DNA from: Bosea sp. OAE506
GTDB lineage: Bacteria > Pseudomonadota > Alphaproteobacteria > Rhizobiales > Beijerinckiaceae
Assembly (NCBI RefSeq): GCF_040546595.1
Contig: NZ_JBEPOB010000001.1
Location: 2,729,001-2,793,000 of the forward strand
Reading direction: 5' to 3'
Length of the DNA: 64,000 nucleotides
Under the pieces are notes generated by a model. That model was not told where the DNA came from. It searched no databases and saw only the letters and a program-made list of their open reading frames with translations. Below, in pieces: positions 20,362 through 28,794 of the stretch. The position numbers and the translations under genes were made by a program. The first letter of the stretch is position 1. Every line of letters starts with the position of its first letter.

Positions 20362-23300
20362 TCAGCTGCGTCCCGGCGGGGCGGGGGCGGGAGCATTCGC
20401 GCCGGCCGCGGCCGCCGGTGTGGCCGGCGGCGTCGGGGGCGGCGGTGCCTCGGCTGCGGGAGGCGCTGCGGGCTTCTTCTGGCGGGCGGCGGCGGAATAG
20501 GCCGGGTAGCGCTCGCGATAGGCCTGCATGAAGTCGGACAGCGTATCGGCGCCGGCTGCGGCGGCAGCGCGGGCCATCTCGCGGATGTCGGCTGCCTTCG
20601 AGCGGTTCGCCCCGGTGACGAAGGCGAAGGTGCGCGCATCCGTGCTCTGCGCCATCTTGGTGGCGAACTTGCTCCGCAACCGGTCGAGCGAGAGCCCCTC
20701 ATCGGCCATGACATAGGAGATCGCGGCGCGCATCACGTCGCCGCGCTGGCTGTCGCTGAGCGGGGCGTCTCCGCGCCAGGCCTCGTCGAGCATGCGCTCA
20801 TGCGCCTCGCCCGCCTCGCGCCAGCGCCGCCCGGTCCAGTAGATGTCGGCGCGCAGGCGGTCGATCTCGGGGCCGCGCTCGACCTCGAGCAGGTCGAGCG
20901 CCTGGTCGGTGCGGGAGAGGTCGGAGAGCGCCTTGGCCTCGAGCAGCAGGCGGGCGCGCTTGACGTCGGCCGGCAGCTCGACGAGCCGGGTGCCGTTCAG
21001 CGCCCGCAGCGCCTCGGCCGGCTTGTTGTTCATCAGATCGACCATGGCGAGCCGGGCCGCGACGGTGGAGCGGGCCGCGCCGCTCAGGCGACGCTCGATC
21101 TGGTGGCGCAGGATGTCGCTGGCCTGATCGAGCAGATCGAGCGCGACCAGCCGGTCGGCGAGCAGGCGGGTGATCTCGTCGCCGCGGCGGCCGATCGGCA
21201 GGAAGTCGCGGAAATCGTAGAACAGCGCCAGGGCGTCGATCCGGGGCAGGTCGTCGATTCCGCGGCCGCCGAAGAGATCGGCGAAGCGCTGGGCCGTCTC
21301 GTCCTGCATGCGCCGCGTGATCGGATGTTCGGGGAAGCTCTCGCTGGCGCGGCGGGCGACCATGAAGGCGTCGCGCCAGCGCTGGCCGTCGGCGTAGATG
21401 CGGCCGAGCTCGCCCAGCGCCTCGATCTCCAGCTCGCCGCCGCGCCAGATGATGGAGACGGTCTCCAGCCGCGCCAGCGCCTCGTCGGCATTGATGTCGT
21501 TGCGCTTCTCCGCCTGGACGAGGCGGACGGCACGCAGCTGCGCCTCGGCCGCGACCGGGCGGCTATGGGCCTCGAACAGGGGGCGATAGCCGGCGAGCGC
21601 GTTGTCGGGCCGGCCCGCCGCGTCCTCCACCATCGCACGCAGCAAGGCGAGCTGTTCCTGATCGACGATGTCGGCCGGCATGGCGGAGAGCGTCTGGATT
21701 TCGCGCTCGGCGATCGTCACGTCGTTCAGCGCCAGAGCGGAGCGGACCTTGGCGATGCGCAGCGGCGCCTGAAGATCGGCCGGGTAGCGGTCGAGGATGG
21801 CATCGGCCTTGCGGAAGCCGAGCAGGGCAGGGCCGTGCCGGCCGCGGCGCTGGTCCACCAGCGCGCGCCAGAGCCCGGTCTCCAGATCGTCCTTGATCGC
21901 GGGCGCGTCGAAGGCGGCCGCTGCCTCCTGATGCCGGTGCATCTGCGCCGCGATGAACCCTTTCAGGAAGAGCGCCTGGCGGTTGTTGCGCATGGTCGGG
22001 TCGTCGGCCATCAGCGCCATCAGCGGGCCCTTGGCTTCCGTCATCAGCCCGTTGGCGGCATAGAAGCGCGCCAGCGCCAGGCGCGTCTCGGATTTGCGGG
22101 CGCGGGAGGCGCCGGCGACCTCGCGCTGCAGCACGCGCTCCTGCTCGCGCACGCCGTCGACGACGAGCTTGCTCCAGGTCGGGGGATCGATCAGCGGGGT
22201 GCGATCGGCCGCCGTCTCGGCCTCGCCGGCCTTGTCCTGCTGGCCGACGTCGAGCGTCACGGTCAGTCCGCCGCTGCGGCTGATGCGGACCTGCTCCGTG
22301 CCGGCCCGGACGACGACGTCGTCGGAGCGGGGCATCACCGCGATGCCGTGGGCGGTCGGCAACAGGCTGAATTCGACGAAGCGATAGGGCTTTGCGGTGA
22401 CCTGAACCGGGCCGGTGGCGGTGGCGACCGCGACCGGCAGGCCGGAGGGGCCGGGCTCGAGCCAGTGCACGCCGGTGAGGCCGCGCAGCGGTACGGCGAC
22501 CATGGTCTGGCCCTGATCGTCAACGCCACGGGCGGGGGCGAGGGGCTCGGCCGCCTTCACGCTCTGGTCGCCGAAGCCCAGCGACCAGGTGTTGCCGTCG
22601 TCGAAGAGGCGCGTCAGCGGCTGGCCGGCGAGGCGCAGCCGCACGAGCACCACGCGGCCCTCGCGGGTCACGGTCGAATCCTCGATCAGCTGTGGCAGCA
22701 GGCCCTTCAGTTCGGAGGGGTCGAGCGTGTCGCGGGTGTCGAAAACGAGAGTGACGAGGCCGGCCTCGGCGAAGCCGGCCGCACCGGTCGGGCGCGGGAA
22801 GCGGAAGTCGAGCCGGTTGGCGGTGGCGACGATCCGCACCGGCTGCGGCACCGGATCGACGGGGGGCGCGGCTGCAGCCTGCGGGGGCGCCGGTGCCGGC
22901 GGGGCGGCCGGCTTGTCGGCGGCGGGTGCTGCGGGACCGGGTGCTGCCGGGGCCGGAGCAGCGGGCGCCGGAGGTGCGTCGGCGGCCGGTGTGGCGGCCG
23001 CGATCAGCGCAGCCACGGGATCGGGAGGGGCGTTGGCGCCGGGCGGCCTCAGCAGATCGACCGTCAGCCCGTCCTCGTCGCGGAAGCTGCGGATCTGCCA
23101 GCTCTTCGGCACCGCCAGCGCGACGGTCGTCGTCGACCGCCCCGATTCCTGGCCCCGAAGCGCGACGCCCTCCGGCAGCGCGTTGCGGATCGCGGCAGGG
23201 TCGACCGAGAGCGGCTGGTCGAAGGTGAGGGTCAGCAGGCCGTCCTTGAGTTCGGAGGTCAGCTTGGTCTCGGGCGGCACGTCGAAGTTCAAGCGGTCCA

Positions 23301-23880
23301 GCGTCGGGAGGCTGGCGCTGCGCAGGACGAGCGGCTTGCGCGCGGCCTGGGCGGCGCGGGCGGCCTCGCGGGCGCGGCTCTCGGCCTGGCGGAGCCGCTC
23401 CGACATTTCAGCGATCACCTCCGGCGGCGGGCCGGGCAGCACGCCCTTCCAGTTCTCCGGCAGGAGATCGATGAAGGCGCGTTCGCCGGCCTCGATCAGA
23501 TTGGCGCGATAGGGCTGGGACAGGGCGAGGCGCAGGCCGCGCCCGTCGGGATCGACGCGGGCGACCGAGACATAGCTCGGCAGCTCGCGCGCGATCCGCG
23601 CCACATCGACCTTGACGCTCGAACCGAAGGCGACGACGAGCACCCCGTTGGAGACGCGGATGCGCGTCTGCGTCGGCTCGTCGAAGGTGAGGGCGATCCG
23701 CCCGAAACCCGGCGGTACCACCTCGCCACGCAGCGTCGCGCTGGCTGCCAGCGCCGGCGCGCCGAGGCCGGCGGCGGCGGCGAGGGCCGTCAGGCCGATG
23801 CCGAAGGCGAGGGAACGCGGAAGACGCAAAGCCGGACACTCACGCAACACGACACGCTCGGAGCCGGACCCACGGCCCAC
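20362..23880 (-). CDS. Large secreted TPR protein of the flagellar operon (uncharacterised)
   Basis: 1172 residues. A signal peptide (core LAFGIGLTALAAAAGLG) leads to several AMIN/beta-type segments at about 50-140, 190-280 and 350-440 (GRIALTFDEPTQTRIRVSNGV; LLTLTFDQPLSVDP; VTLVFDTRDTLDP). A Pro/Ala-rich linker lies at about 290-345. Helical TPR-like repeats fill about 590-1110, and a Pro/Ala-rich tail ends the protein. Its genes-next-door are motE, DUF6468, fliM and fliL on the same strand, so a periplasmic role in motor or envelope assembly is inferred. I know no named homologue. Confidence 0.75.
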   Translation of the reverse strand: MGRGSGSERVVLRECPALRLPRSLAFGIGLTALAAAAGLGAPALAASATLRGEVVPPGFGRIALTFDEPTQTRIRVSNGVLVVAFGSSVKVDVARIARELPSYVSVARVDPDGRGLRLALSQPYRANLIEAGERAFIDLLPENWKGVLPGPPPEVIAEMSERLRQAESRAREAARAAQAARKPLVLRSASLPTLDRLNFDVPPETKLTSELKDGLLTLTFDQPLSVDPAAIRNALPEGVALRGQESGRSTTTVALAVPKSWQIRSFRDEDGLTVDLLRPPGANAPPDPVAALIAAATPAADAPPAPAAPAPAAPGPAAPAADKPAAPPAPAPPQAAAAPPVDPVPQPVRIVATANRLDFRFPRPTGAAGFAEAGLVTLVFDTRDTLDPSELKGLLPQLIEDSTVTREGRVVLVRLRLAGQPLTRLFDDGNTWSLGFGDQSVKAAEPLAPARGVDDQGQTMVAVPLRGLTGVHWLEPGPSGLPVAVATATGPVQVTAKPYRFVEFSLLPTAHGIAVMPRSDDVVVRAGTEQVRISRSGGLTVTLDVGQQDKAGEAETAADRTPLIDPPTWSKLVVDGVREQERVLQREVAGASRARKSETRLALARFYAANGLMTEAKGPLMALMADDPTMRNNRQALFLKGFIAAQMHRHQEAAAAFDAPAIKDDLETGLWRALVDQRRGRHGPALLGFRKADAILDRYPADLQAPLRIAKVRSALALNDVTIAEREIQTLSAMPADIVDQEQLALLRAMVEDAAGRPDNALAGYRPLFEAHSRPVAAEAQLRAVRLVQAEKRNDINADEALARLETVSIIWRGGELEIEALGELGRIYADGQRWRDAFMVARRASESFPEHPITRRMQDETAQRFADLFGGRGIDDLPRIDALALFYDFRDFLPIGRRGDEITRLLADRLVALDLLDQASDILRHQIERRLSGAARSTVAARLAMVDLMNNKPAEALRALNGTRLVELPADVKRARLLLEAKALSDLSRTDQALDLLEVERGPEIDRLRADIYWTGRRWREAGEAHERMLDEAWRGDAPLSDSQRGDVMRAAISYVMADEGLSLDRLRSKFATKMAQSTDARTFAFVTGANRSKAADIREMARAAAAAGADTLSDFMQAYRERYPAYSAAARQKKPAAPPAAEAPPPPTPPATPAAAAGANAPAPAPPGRS

Positions 23881-23909
23881 CCCGATCGGTGCACGCTAGC
23901 GCGTCAAGG

Positions 23910-23924
23910 ATAATGGGGCGTTAA
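23910..23924. promoter_or_regulatory. CtrA-like half-degenerate site before the TPR gene
   Basis: On the gene strand the sequence is TTAACGCCCCATTAT, one mismatch from TTAA-N7-TTAA. It sits in the 59-bp gap between motE and the TPR gene and could be an internal promoter element. One mismatch in an AT tetramer is weak evidence. Confidence 0.3.
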
Positions 23925-23939
23925 GCGCCCGCGCTCCGC

Positions 23940-24756
23940 TCAGCGACGACGCGGGGCCGGGGCGATGGCCGGCAGCTCGGTGCTCGGCAGCGCGGCGGGA
24001 TCGACCGCGACGCGTTCCGCGCCGGCATTGCGGGCCATGCTGGCGAGGGCAACGGTGAGCTTCTCGGCCCGGTCCGGCGCCATCACGGCCAGCACCTCGG
24101 ACATCTTGCGCGGGTTCATCTGCTGCACGACCGGCACGAGCACATCGAGGCCGAGACGGTCGAAGACGCGGGCGGCATCCTTGGGCTTCATCGCCTCGTA
24201 CATGATGACGAGGTTCTTGATCGCCTTGGCCTCCTCGCCCTGCGGCTTGGCGCCGGGGGCGCCGCCGGCCTTGGTCTCGAGGTCCTTGAGATCGCCGACG
24301 CGGCTGTCGAGCTTCTTCTCGGCGGTGTCGAGCAGACGCTCGCGCATCTCGAGCTCGCGCATGCGCGCATCGATTTCCTCGCGGCGCTCGCCGAGGCGTT
24401 CGAGCAGGGCGCGCTCGGCCGGGGAGACGGGGGCAGCGGTGCCGTTGATGATGCCGGCCTTGTTGAGCGGGTTGGCCGCGCGCGCCGCTTTCCGCCTTGG
24501 CCTCGGCCTCGGCCTTGTCCTGCCCCTTCTTGGAATCGGGCTTGTCGACGGATCCGGTCGTCTCGGGGTCGAGCAGGGGCCGGGCGCCGGCCTCCTTCTC
24601 GGGCTTCTTCGCCGTCGCGGGGGCCGACGCCAGGAGCGGAGCGCTGGACGGGATGATTCCGGGATAGGGCTCCGACGTCCAGGCAAGCAGCTTCAGCGCC
24701 AGGAGAGCCATGGCGCCGAGGATGACGGCCGGGAGCAGGCGGGGCCTTTCGATCAC
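23940..24756 (-). pseudogene. motE: Flagellar motor chaperone MotE, frameshifted
   Basis: Two frames together encode one MotE-family protein. The first runs from ATG 24756 and gives a TM anchor (AVILGAMALLALKLLAW) plus a Lys/Glu linker to about residue 92. The second carries a coiled coil (AERALLERLGERREEIDAR...) and the MgtE-N-like domain (MYEAMKPKDAARVFDRLGLDVLVPVVQQMNPRKMSEVL). The switch lies in the alternating GC run at 24474-24488. Removing one base would restore 271 codons, the family length. It overlaps DUF6468 by ATGA. Real mutation and assembly indel are both possible. Confidence 0.85.
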
Positions 24757-25214
24757 GCGGCGTGGCCTTCCAGCCGCCTAGCGGCGCGCGCGCGGATGGC
24801 GGCGGCGGACTGGGCGGCGCCTGCGAGGCGCGAGATCGGCTCGGGCGCGGGGGCGGGCGAGGTGGCCTCGACCGCCCGGGGCCCACCGACCATGGTCGCG
24901 GCGCTGACGATCTGGCCGATGCGGTCCATCACGACCTGGCCGGCCTCGATCTGGGCGGCGAGATCGGCGGCGTAGCGCTCGGCCGTCTGCAGGCGCTCGG
25001 CCAGCGTGCGGTCGCAGTCGCCCAGCGTCAGCTTCAGCCCGGCGATGGCGCGCTCGGCGGTGTCGGTGGCGGCGATCAGCGCGCCGACGGTTTGGCGCAT
25101 GGCGGCCTCGTCCGCCTTAAGGCGTTCGATGCGCTTGGCGAGGACGTAGCAGGTGATGATGGTGGCGACGAGCAGGCTGGCGACCAGCGCATCGGCGATG
25201 AGGGTAATCGTCAT
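24753..25214 (-). CDS. DUF6468-type membrane protein of the flagellar operon
   Basis: 153 residues. One N-terminal TM helix (ALVASLLVATIITCYVLAKRIERLK) is followed by a helical/coiled region (AAMRQTVGALIAATDTAERAIAGLKLTLGDCDRTLAERLQTAERYAADLAAQIEAG) and a variable tail. This matches the small protein regularly placed between fliM and motE in Rhizobiales; DUF6468 is my recalled family name and not a search result. It overlaps motE by four bases, implying coupled translation. Role unknown, probably motor-associated. Confidence 0.75.
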   Translation of the reverse strand: MTITLIADALVASLLVATIITCYVLAKRIERLKADEAAMRQTVGALIAATDTAERAIAGLKLTLGDCDRTLAERLQTAERYAADLAAQIEAGQVVMDRIGQIVSAATMVGGPRAVEATSPAPAPEPISRLAGAAQSAAAIRARAARRLEGHAA

Positions 25215-25228
25215 GCGTCTGCCTCTGC

Positions 25229-26359
25229 TCAGGTCGCCTGGCTGTGCTGGTTGGTGTCGAAGGCTGCGATCGTCGTCTTGGAGCGCCGCAGCGGGGTGAC
25301 GATCTGGACCGCGATCTTGTCGTCCACCCGGCCGACGCGGCCGTCGCTGACGACGAAGTCGCCGCAGCGCAGGGAGACGAAGGAATCAGGCTTGGCGTCG
25401 AACATCAGCGTGTCGCCGATTTCGAGGTTCATCATCCGCTTCAGCGGCATCTGCGCCTCATGCAGGACGCAGGTGACCGGCACCTCGGTCTGCCAGACTT
25501 CGGTCGCGAGGTGGTTCTCCCAGATCGGGTCGCGCCCGAGCTTTTCACCCATGAAGCTTTCGAGCAGCAGATCGCGGATCGGCTCGATGGTGGCGTAGGG
25601 CAGGATGATGTGGAGGGCGCCGCCGCGGCCTTCCATGTCGAACTTCAGCTCGACGCGGATCGCGGCGTTGGCGGGGCGCGAGATCGAGACGAAGCGCGGG
25701 TTCGATTCGATGCGGTCGATCGTGAAGTTGACCGGCGAGAGCGGCTTGAAGGCGGCCTCGGCGTCGCCCAGGATCAGCGAGATGACGCGGCGGATCAGCC
25801 GGATCTCGATCGAGGTGAAGGGGCGGCCGTCGACGCGCGGCGCGGGCTGGCCGCGCTTGCCGCCGAACATCGTGTCCATGATCGAGTACATCAGGGCTGA
25901 TTCGATCGTGACCAGACCGAAATTGTCCCATTCCTCGGCCTTGAAGACCGAGAGCATCGCCGGCTGCGAGATCGAGTTCATGTAGTCGCCGAAACGCACG
26001 GAGCGGATGCTCTCCAGCGTGACCTCGACGTTGTCCGTGAAGAAGTTGCGCAGGCTGGTCGAGAGCAGGCGCACGAGACGCTCGAAGATGATTTCGAGCA
26101 TCGGCAGGCGTTCATAGGAGACCGAGCCGGAATCGACGATCGCCTGGATGCCGTTGCGCTCGTTCTTGTCGTCGCCGAGCGAGAAACCGAGCATCGTGTC
26201 GATTTCTTCTTGGCTCATCAGGCGGTCCGTACCGCCTTCCTGTTCGCCTTCTTCCTCGACGATGTCGGGCATGGTGGCCCATTCGGCCGCCATCCCTTCC
26301 GGGCTGAGGGGCTCGTCCTTCGGAGGGGCGCCCTGATTGTCGCGGTCGCTCGTGCTCAT
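25229..26359 (-). CDS. fliM: Flagellar motor switch protein FliM
   Basis: 376 residues. C-ring subunit that binds phosphorylated CheY and controls rotation. Unusually, an acidic ~47-residue extension containing MAAEWATM precedes the CheY-binding-type motif LMSQEEIDTMLGF (47-59). The middle domain (YERLPMLEIIFERLVRLLSTSLRNFF, GGKRGQPAPRVDGRPFTSIE) and the C-terminal SpoA domain (MNLEIGDTLMF ... VGRVDDKIAVQI) are intact. fliN is not in this window. Confidence 0.95.
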   Translation of the reverse strand: MSTSDRDNQGAPPKDEPLSPEGMAAEWATMPDIVEEEGEQEGGTDRLMSQEEIDTMLGFSLGDDKNERNGIQAIVDSGSVSYERLPMLEIIFERLVRLLSTSLRNFFTDNVEVTLESIRSVRFGDYMNSISQPAMLSVFKAEEWDNFGLVTIESALMYSIMDTMFGGKRGQPAPRVDGRPFTSIEIRLIRRVISLILGDAEAAFKPLSPVNFTIDRIESNPRFVSISRPANAAIRVELKFDMEGRGGALHIILPYATIEPIRDLLLESFMGEKLGRDPIWENHLATEVWQTEVPVTCVLHEAQMPLKRMMNLEIGDTLMFDAKPDSFVSLRCGDFVVSDGRVGRVDDKIAVQIVTPLRRSKTTIAAFDTNQHSQAT

Positions 26360-26419
26360 GATGCTGTCGTCGCTTCCGTCAGTCTGTCTGCGCGGGCCGA
26401 GCGGCCTTCGCGCGCCGGT

Positions 26420-26941
26420 TCACTGGACCAGCAATTCCTTGAACAGCACCGCATCCACCTTCGCCGGGAACACCGTGACGTTGACGCGGCGCAGCAGCTC
26501 TTCCTTGAGGCGGTACATGCCGGCCGAGCCCTCGAGGTCGGAGGGGCGCAGCTCGCGCAGGAAGACCTGGAACGCGTCCTCGACGCGCGGCAGCAGCGGC
26601 TTGATGTCGTCGGAGACCTTGGCGTCGGCGGTCTCGAGCACGACCTTGATCTTGATGAAAGGCTGGCGCTCCTGCTGCTGGGTGCCGGTGATGCCGACCA
26701 TCATGTCCTTCATCTCGATGAAGGCGACCGGCTTCTTGGCGTTCTTGGCCGCCTCGGCCGCGGCGATCTGCTCGGCCGAGGGCTTCTTCATGAAGAAGAA
26801 CCAGCCGCCGCCGCCGGCGCCCGCCAGCAGCACGACGCCAGCGATGATGATGATCAGCTTCTTCTTCTTGCTCTTGCCGCCGCCGTCGGCGGCGCCCTCC
26901 TCGGGGGCGCCTTCCTCGGCGGTCTTGGGCTTCTTCGCCAT
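26420..26941 (-). CDS. fliL: Flagellar basal body-associated protein FliL
   Basis: 173 residues from the ATG at 26941. A Lys-rich cytoplasmic start, one TM helix (KKLIIIIAGVVLLAGAGGGGWFFF) and a periplasmic stomatin-like domain (FIKIKVVLETADAKVSDDIKPLLPRVEDAFQVFLRELRPSDLEGSAGMYRLKEELLRRVN). FliL associates with the stator. An earlier in-frame GTG at 26995 is not supported. First gene of the fliL-fliM-DUF6468-motE-TPR run. Confidence 0.93.
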   Translation of the reverse strand: MAKKPKTAEEGAPEEGAADGGGKSKKKKLIIIIAGVVLLAGAGGGGWFFFMKKPSAEQIAAAEAAKNAKKPVAFIEMKDMMVGITGTQQQERQPFIKIKVVLETADAKVSDDIKPLLPRVEDAFQVFLRELRPSDLEGSAGMYRLKEELLRRVNVTVFPAKVDAVLFKELLVQ

Positions 26942-27010
26942 CGCTGCATGCCCCGGAATGCCTGATGGTCCACCCGCGGCAGACCGTTGAGACACCCTGA
27001 ACAGTCACGG

Positions 27011-27025
27011 TTAACGCGTCGTTAA
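27011..27025. promoter_or_regulatory. CtrA box between fliL and flgF
   Basis: TTAACGCGTCGTTAA is an exact TTAA-N7-TTAA. It is 70 bp upstream of fliL on the minus strand, the right place for a CtrA-dependent class II promoter, and about 205 bp upstream of flgF on the other strand. Confidence 0.75.
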
Positions 27026-27142
27026 GGAGGGCAATTTCTGCCGGGTCGATCTTGCCCGCCGGGCCGCTCCTGCAGGGTCCCGATCAGGGGCGTCTTCAGT
27101 AAAAACGACATAAATTCATATACATAGTGATCTTAACCATGC

Positions 27143-27157
27143 TGGCACGCAGCTTGC
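27143..27157 (+). promoter_or_regulatory. Sigma-54 (RpoN) -24/-12 promoter for the flgFGAH operon
   Basis: TGGCACGCAGCTTGC carries the invariant GG at 27144-27145 and GC at 27156-27157 with the required 10-base spacer and the full TGGCACG-N4-TTGC consensus. It lies 72 bp before the flgF GTG start. In Caulobacter the flgF operon is also sigma-54-dependent. Confidence 0.75.
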
Positions 27158-27228
27158 GGCTGTGTCGGCGTGGTTGCTGCGCTGGGGAGCGTCGAAGCGG
27201 CCGCGGGACAGAATCGGGAGACCATGCC

Positions 27229-27972
27229 GTGGAGAACGCGCTTCTCGTCGGCCTGTCGCGCCAGATGGCTCTGGCGCGTGAGCTGGATGTCATCGCCAAC
27301 AACATGGCGAATGTGAGCACGAACGGGTTCAAGACCCGCTCGGCCCGCTTCAACGAATTCATCATGCCCAAGGCCAGCGCCGACAGCTTCAAGCCGGCGG
27401 ACAAGCCGCTCTCCTACGTCATCGACAAGGGCACGCCGATCGACCTGTCGCAGGGCTCGGTCGAGCGCACGGGCAATCCGCTCGACGTGGCGCTGCGCGG
27501 CGACGTCTTCCTCGTGGTCCAGACGCCTGGCGGCGACCGCTACACCCGCGCCGGCTCGCTCGACATCAACGCCCAGGGCCAGCTCGTGACGCAGTCCGGC
27601 CAGCCGGTGATGGGCGACGGCGGGCCGATCAGCTTCGGCACGGCCGAGAGCAATCCGCGGATCGCGCCGGACGGTACCGTCTCCAGCGACCAGGGCCAGA
27701 AGGGGCGGCTGCGCATGGTGCGCTTCGCCAACCCCCGCGCGTTGACCAGCGAGGGCACGAACCTCTTCGCCTCCGCCGCAGCGCCGCTGCCGGCCGGCCC
27801 CGAGGCGCGGCTCGAGCCCGGCGCCGTCGAGGGCTCCAACGTCAAGGCGGTGATGGAGATGACCCGCCTGATGGAGGTCCAGCGCGCCTACCAGAGCGTC
27901 GCCAACATGATGTCGAAGACCGACGAACTGCGCAGCAAGGCGATTTCCCGCCTCGCCGACCAGCAAGCCTGA
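27229..27972 (+). CDS. flgF: Flagellar basal-body rod protein FlgF
   Basis: 247 residues. A proximal rod component. The start is GTG at 27229, with GGGAG 8 nt upstream and the expected N-terminus (V/M)ENALLVGLSRQMALARELDVIANNMANVSTNGFK. The upstream in-frame ATGs at 27127 and 27139 are rejected because they overlap the sigma-54 promoter. The C-terminus (EMTRLMEVQRAYQSVANMMSKTDELRSKAI) is complete. Confidence 0.95.
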   Translation: MENALLVGLSRQMALARELDVIANNMANVSTNGFKTRSARFNEFIMPKASADSFKPADKPLSYVIDKGTPIDLSQGSVERTGNPLDVALRGDVFLVVQTPGGDRYTRAGSLDINAQGQLVTQSGQPVMGDGGPISFGTAESNPRIAPDGTVSSDQGQKGRLRMVRFANPRALTSEGTNLFASAAAPLPAGPEARLEPGAVEGSNVKAVMEMTRLMEVQRAYQSVANMMSKTDELRSKAISRLADQQA

Positions 27973-27992
27973 TCCGGGACGGGAAACGAGCC

Positions 27993-28784
27993 ATGCGCGC
28001 CCTTCAGACTGCCGCCACCGGCATGATGGCCCAGGAACTCAACGTCCAGGTCATCTCCAACAACATCGCCAACGTCCGGACCACCGGCTACAAGCGCCAG
28101 CGCGTCCATTTCCAGGACCTGCTCTACGAGAACTTCCGGCGCGCCGGTTCGGCGACCTCCGACCAGAACACGCAGGTGCCGGCCGGGACCTTCGTCGGCT
28201 CCGGCGTCAAGACGGTCTCGACCGGCCGGGTGATGACGCAGGGCAACCTGTCCTCGACCGAGAAGCAGTACGACCTCGCGATCCGCGGCGAGGGCTTCTT
28301 CCGCGTCCGCATGCCCGACGGCCGCACGACCTACAGCCGCGACGGCTCCTTCGACCTCGATTCCCAGGGTCAGCTGGTCACCCGCGACGGCTACCAGGTC
28401 GAGCCGGGCATCACGATCCCCAACAACGCCACCAGCGTGAGCATCAATGCGCAGGGCAGCGTGGAGGTGATGCTGCCGGGCCAGACCGCGCCGCAGCAGG
28501 TCGGCCAGATCCAGCTCGTGCGCTTCGTCAACAAGGTCGGTCTCGAATCCATCGGCGACAACCTGTTCATCGAGACGGCGGCCTCGGGCCAGCCGATCGA
28601 CGGCTTCGGCGGCGGCGAGGGCTTCGGCACGCTGCAGCAGAACTATCTCGAAGAGGGCAACGTCCAGGCCGTCACCGAGCTCTCCTCGCTGATCGCGGCG
28701 CAGCGCGCCTACGAGATGAACTCCAAGGTCATCACTGCCGCCGACCAGATGATGTCGGCGACGACCTCGATGTTCCGCGGCTAG
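27993..28784 (+). CDS. flgG: Flagellar distal rod protein FlgG
   Basis: 263 residues, normal length. It begins MRALQTAATGMMAQELNVQVISNNIANVRTTGYKRQRVHFQDLLYE and ends with the matching helix YLEEGNVQAVTELSSLIAAQRAYEMNSKVITAADQMMSATTSMFRG. It is 20 bp after flgF. Confidence 0.97.
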   Translation: MRALQTAATGMMAQELNVQVISNNIANVRTTGYKRQRVHFQDLLYENFRRAGSATSDQNTQVPAGTFVGSGVKTVSTGRVMTQGNLSSTEKQYDLAIRGEGFFRVRMPDGRTTYSRDGSFDLDSQGQLVTRDGYQVEPGITIPNNATSVSINAQGSVEVMLPGQTAPQQVGQIQLVRFVNKVGLESIGDNLFIETAASGQPIDGFGGGEGFGTLQQNYLEEGNVQAVTELSSLIAAQRAYEMNSKVITAADQMMSATTSMFRG

Positions 28785-28794
28785 CCGGAGGCGC

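Noticed and set aside
20800..23913. A 1037-codon open frame on the plus strand
   Set aside because: It is exactly antisense to the TPR gene, rich in Arg/Gly/His/Gln, has no family motif, and is expected from high-GC codon bias. The same reasoning removes the long plus-strand frames over alaS, cckA, flhB, pccB and the TonB gene.
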